Below are positions 41,157 through 41,722 of a stretch of 41,722 nucleotides of DNA, piece by piece. The stretch is taken from positions 1-41,722 of the forward strand of contig JAGOLR010000009.1 in the NCBI GenBank assembly GCA_017993955.1, read 5' to 3'. The stretch comes from Candidatus Omnitrophota bacterium. Lineage in GTDB: Bacteria; Omnitrophota; Gorgyraeia; 2-01-FULL-45-10. Position numbers and translations under genes: made by a program. The notes under the pieces are model-generated. The model ran no database searches. It had not been told where the DNA came from and worked only from the letters and a program-made list of their open reading frames with translations. Every line of letters starts with the position of its first letter. Position 1 is the stretch's first letter.

Positions 41157-41181
41157 GCCTTAATGCGGGAAAGCCGTACTT

Positions 41182-41722
41182 ATGCGAAAAAAAATTAGCA
41201 CATACGATCATAAGGCCGTGGTGATAGACATAGTATCCATTTCGATACTTATGATACTAATATTTATTGCCGCGTCCACGTTTGATATCCATGAGAAATA
41301 TGAAAAATTACTGTCTTCAACAACCAAAGGCGGTTTTCATAACGCTGTGCAGCTAATCGTCGTATTCGCCTTATCGTCATTTCTATTTTTGATATTTTCG
41401 GTGCGAAGGCTCTTGGAGGCTAGGAATGCGGCTATAGAACTACGAAAACACAAGGATCGCCTGGAATCTATGATCTTGGAACGCTCCGGGGAATTGGCAG
41501 AGTCCCATAGGCAAATAGAATATATACTGGGAGCCACTCAAACAGGGCTGGATATAATAGATACCGATTATAATATAGTGTATATCGATCCGTCCTGGAA
41601 AAAGGTGTACGGCGACCCAAAAAACAGAAAATGTTAGGAATATTTTATGGATCGTACCGAGGCCTGCCCCAACTGCGGGGTTGCCAAAGCGCTATCCACC
41701 AAAAAACCGCTTGTGACCGAAG
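41182..41722 (+). pseudogene. PAS-domain membrane sensor protein interrupted by in-frame TAG, cut by window edge
   Basis: The first 151 codons encode two membrane helices (VIDIVSISILMILIFIAAST and AVQLIVVFALSSFLFLIF), a coiled-coil linker and the start of a PAS domain (ILGATQTGLDIIDTDYNIVYIDPSWKKVYG). A TAG at 41635-41637 follows KNRKC, but the same frame continues EYFMDRTEACPNCGVAKAL to the window end. That is the normal continuation of this PAS subtype (KCYEYF...CP.C), with TAG standing where Tyr is expected. It is probably a sensor histidine kinase or diguanylate-cyclase-type gene broken by one base change; a sequencing error is also possible. Confidence 0.7.

Noticed and set aside
41635-41637. 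Genome-wide TAG reassignment
   Set aside because: TAG closes hsdM at a natural C-terminus and ends a PEP-CTERM gene right after its basic tail, so it works as a stop here.
1-41722. CRISPR array or rRNA genes
   Set aside because: No regularly spaced direct repeats with unique spacers and no rRNA-like segments were seen; short-word repeats in spacers are too irregular.

Overview
The window looks like a chromosomal contig from an uncultured Gram-negative bacterium. LpxD implies lipid A and an outer membrane. Two PEP-CTERM proteins, a four-subunit 2-oxoacid:ferredoxin oxidoreductase, Dxs, RNase Y/YmdB and a homospermidine synthase together recall anaerobic candidate phyla such as Omnitrophota. 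That placement is inference from gene content and was not tested.

Layout. (1) 1-18.8 kb is a long minus-strand housekeeping block. In transcription order it runs: P-type ATPase (frameshifted), iscR-iscS-iscU, 5-formyl-THF cyclo-ligase, rny, ymdB, xseA-xseB-ispA-dxs, korDABC, gltX and glnS (cut by the left edge). Many spacers in this block are palindromic. (2) 19-22.8 kb carries lpxD, a CstA-like transporter and a CaCA cation exchanger. (3) 23.1-34.65 kb is an integrated element in tRNA-Asp(GTC), bounded by 20-bp direct repeats (attL 23161-23180, attR 34628-34647). It carries a small zinc-ribbon protein, a probable HUH Rep protein, a serine recombinase, an AT-rich three-gene cassette ending in a PIN-domain nuclease, a type I restriction-modification operon (HTH regulator, hsdM, hsdS, hsdR, zinc metallopeptidase), a divergent XRE repressor/excisionase switch and a tyrosine integrase. 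(4) 34.9-41.7 kb is chromosome again: a nucleotidyltransferase with a coupled small protein, two PEP-CTERM proteins, a DUF6515-like exported protein, a ureohydrolase-family enzyme divergent from homospermidine synthase, and a PAS sensor gene interrupted by an in-frame TAG and cut by the right edge.

How the genes work together. The isc genes build Fe-S clusters, which the ferredoxin and oxidoreductase need. Dxs and IspA feed isoprenoid synthesis. The island is organised as a mobile element: integrase/excisionase at one end under a repressor with two matching operators, recombination and Rep-like genes at the other, and defence cargo between.

Most interesting signals: the uncharacterised three-gene PIN cassette; a set of promoters whose -10 box lies exactly 6 nt before the start codon, predicting leaderless mRNAs; a palindromic operator over the -10 of the restriction operon; and composite intergenic elements made of palindromes nested inside palindromes, conserved in architecture more than in sequence.
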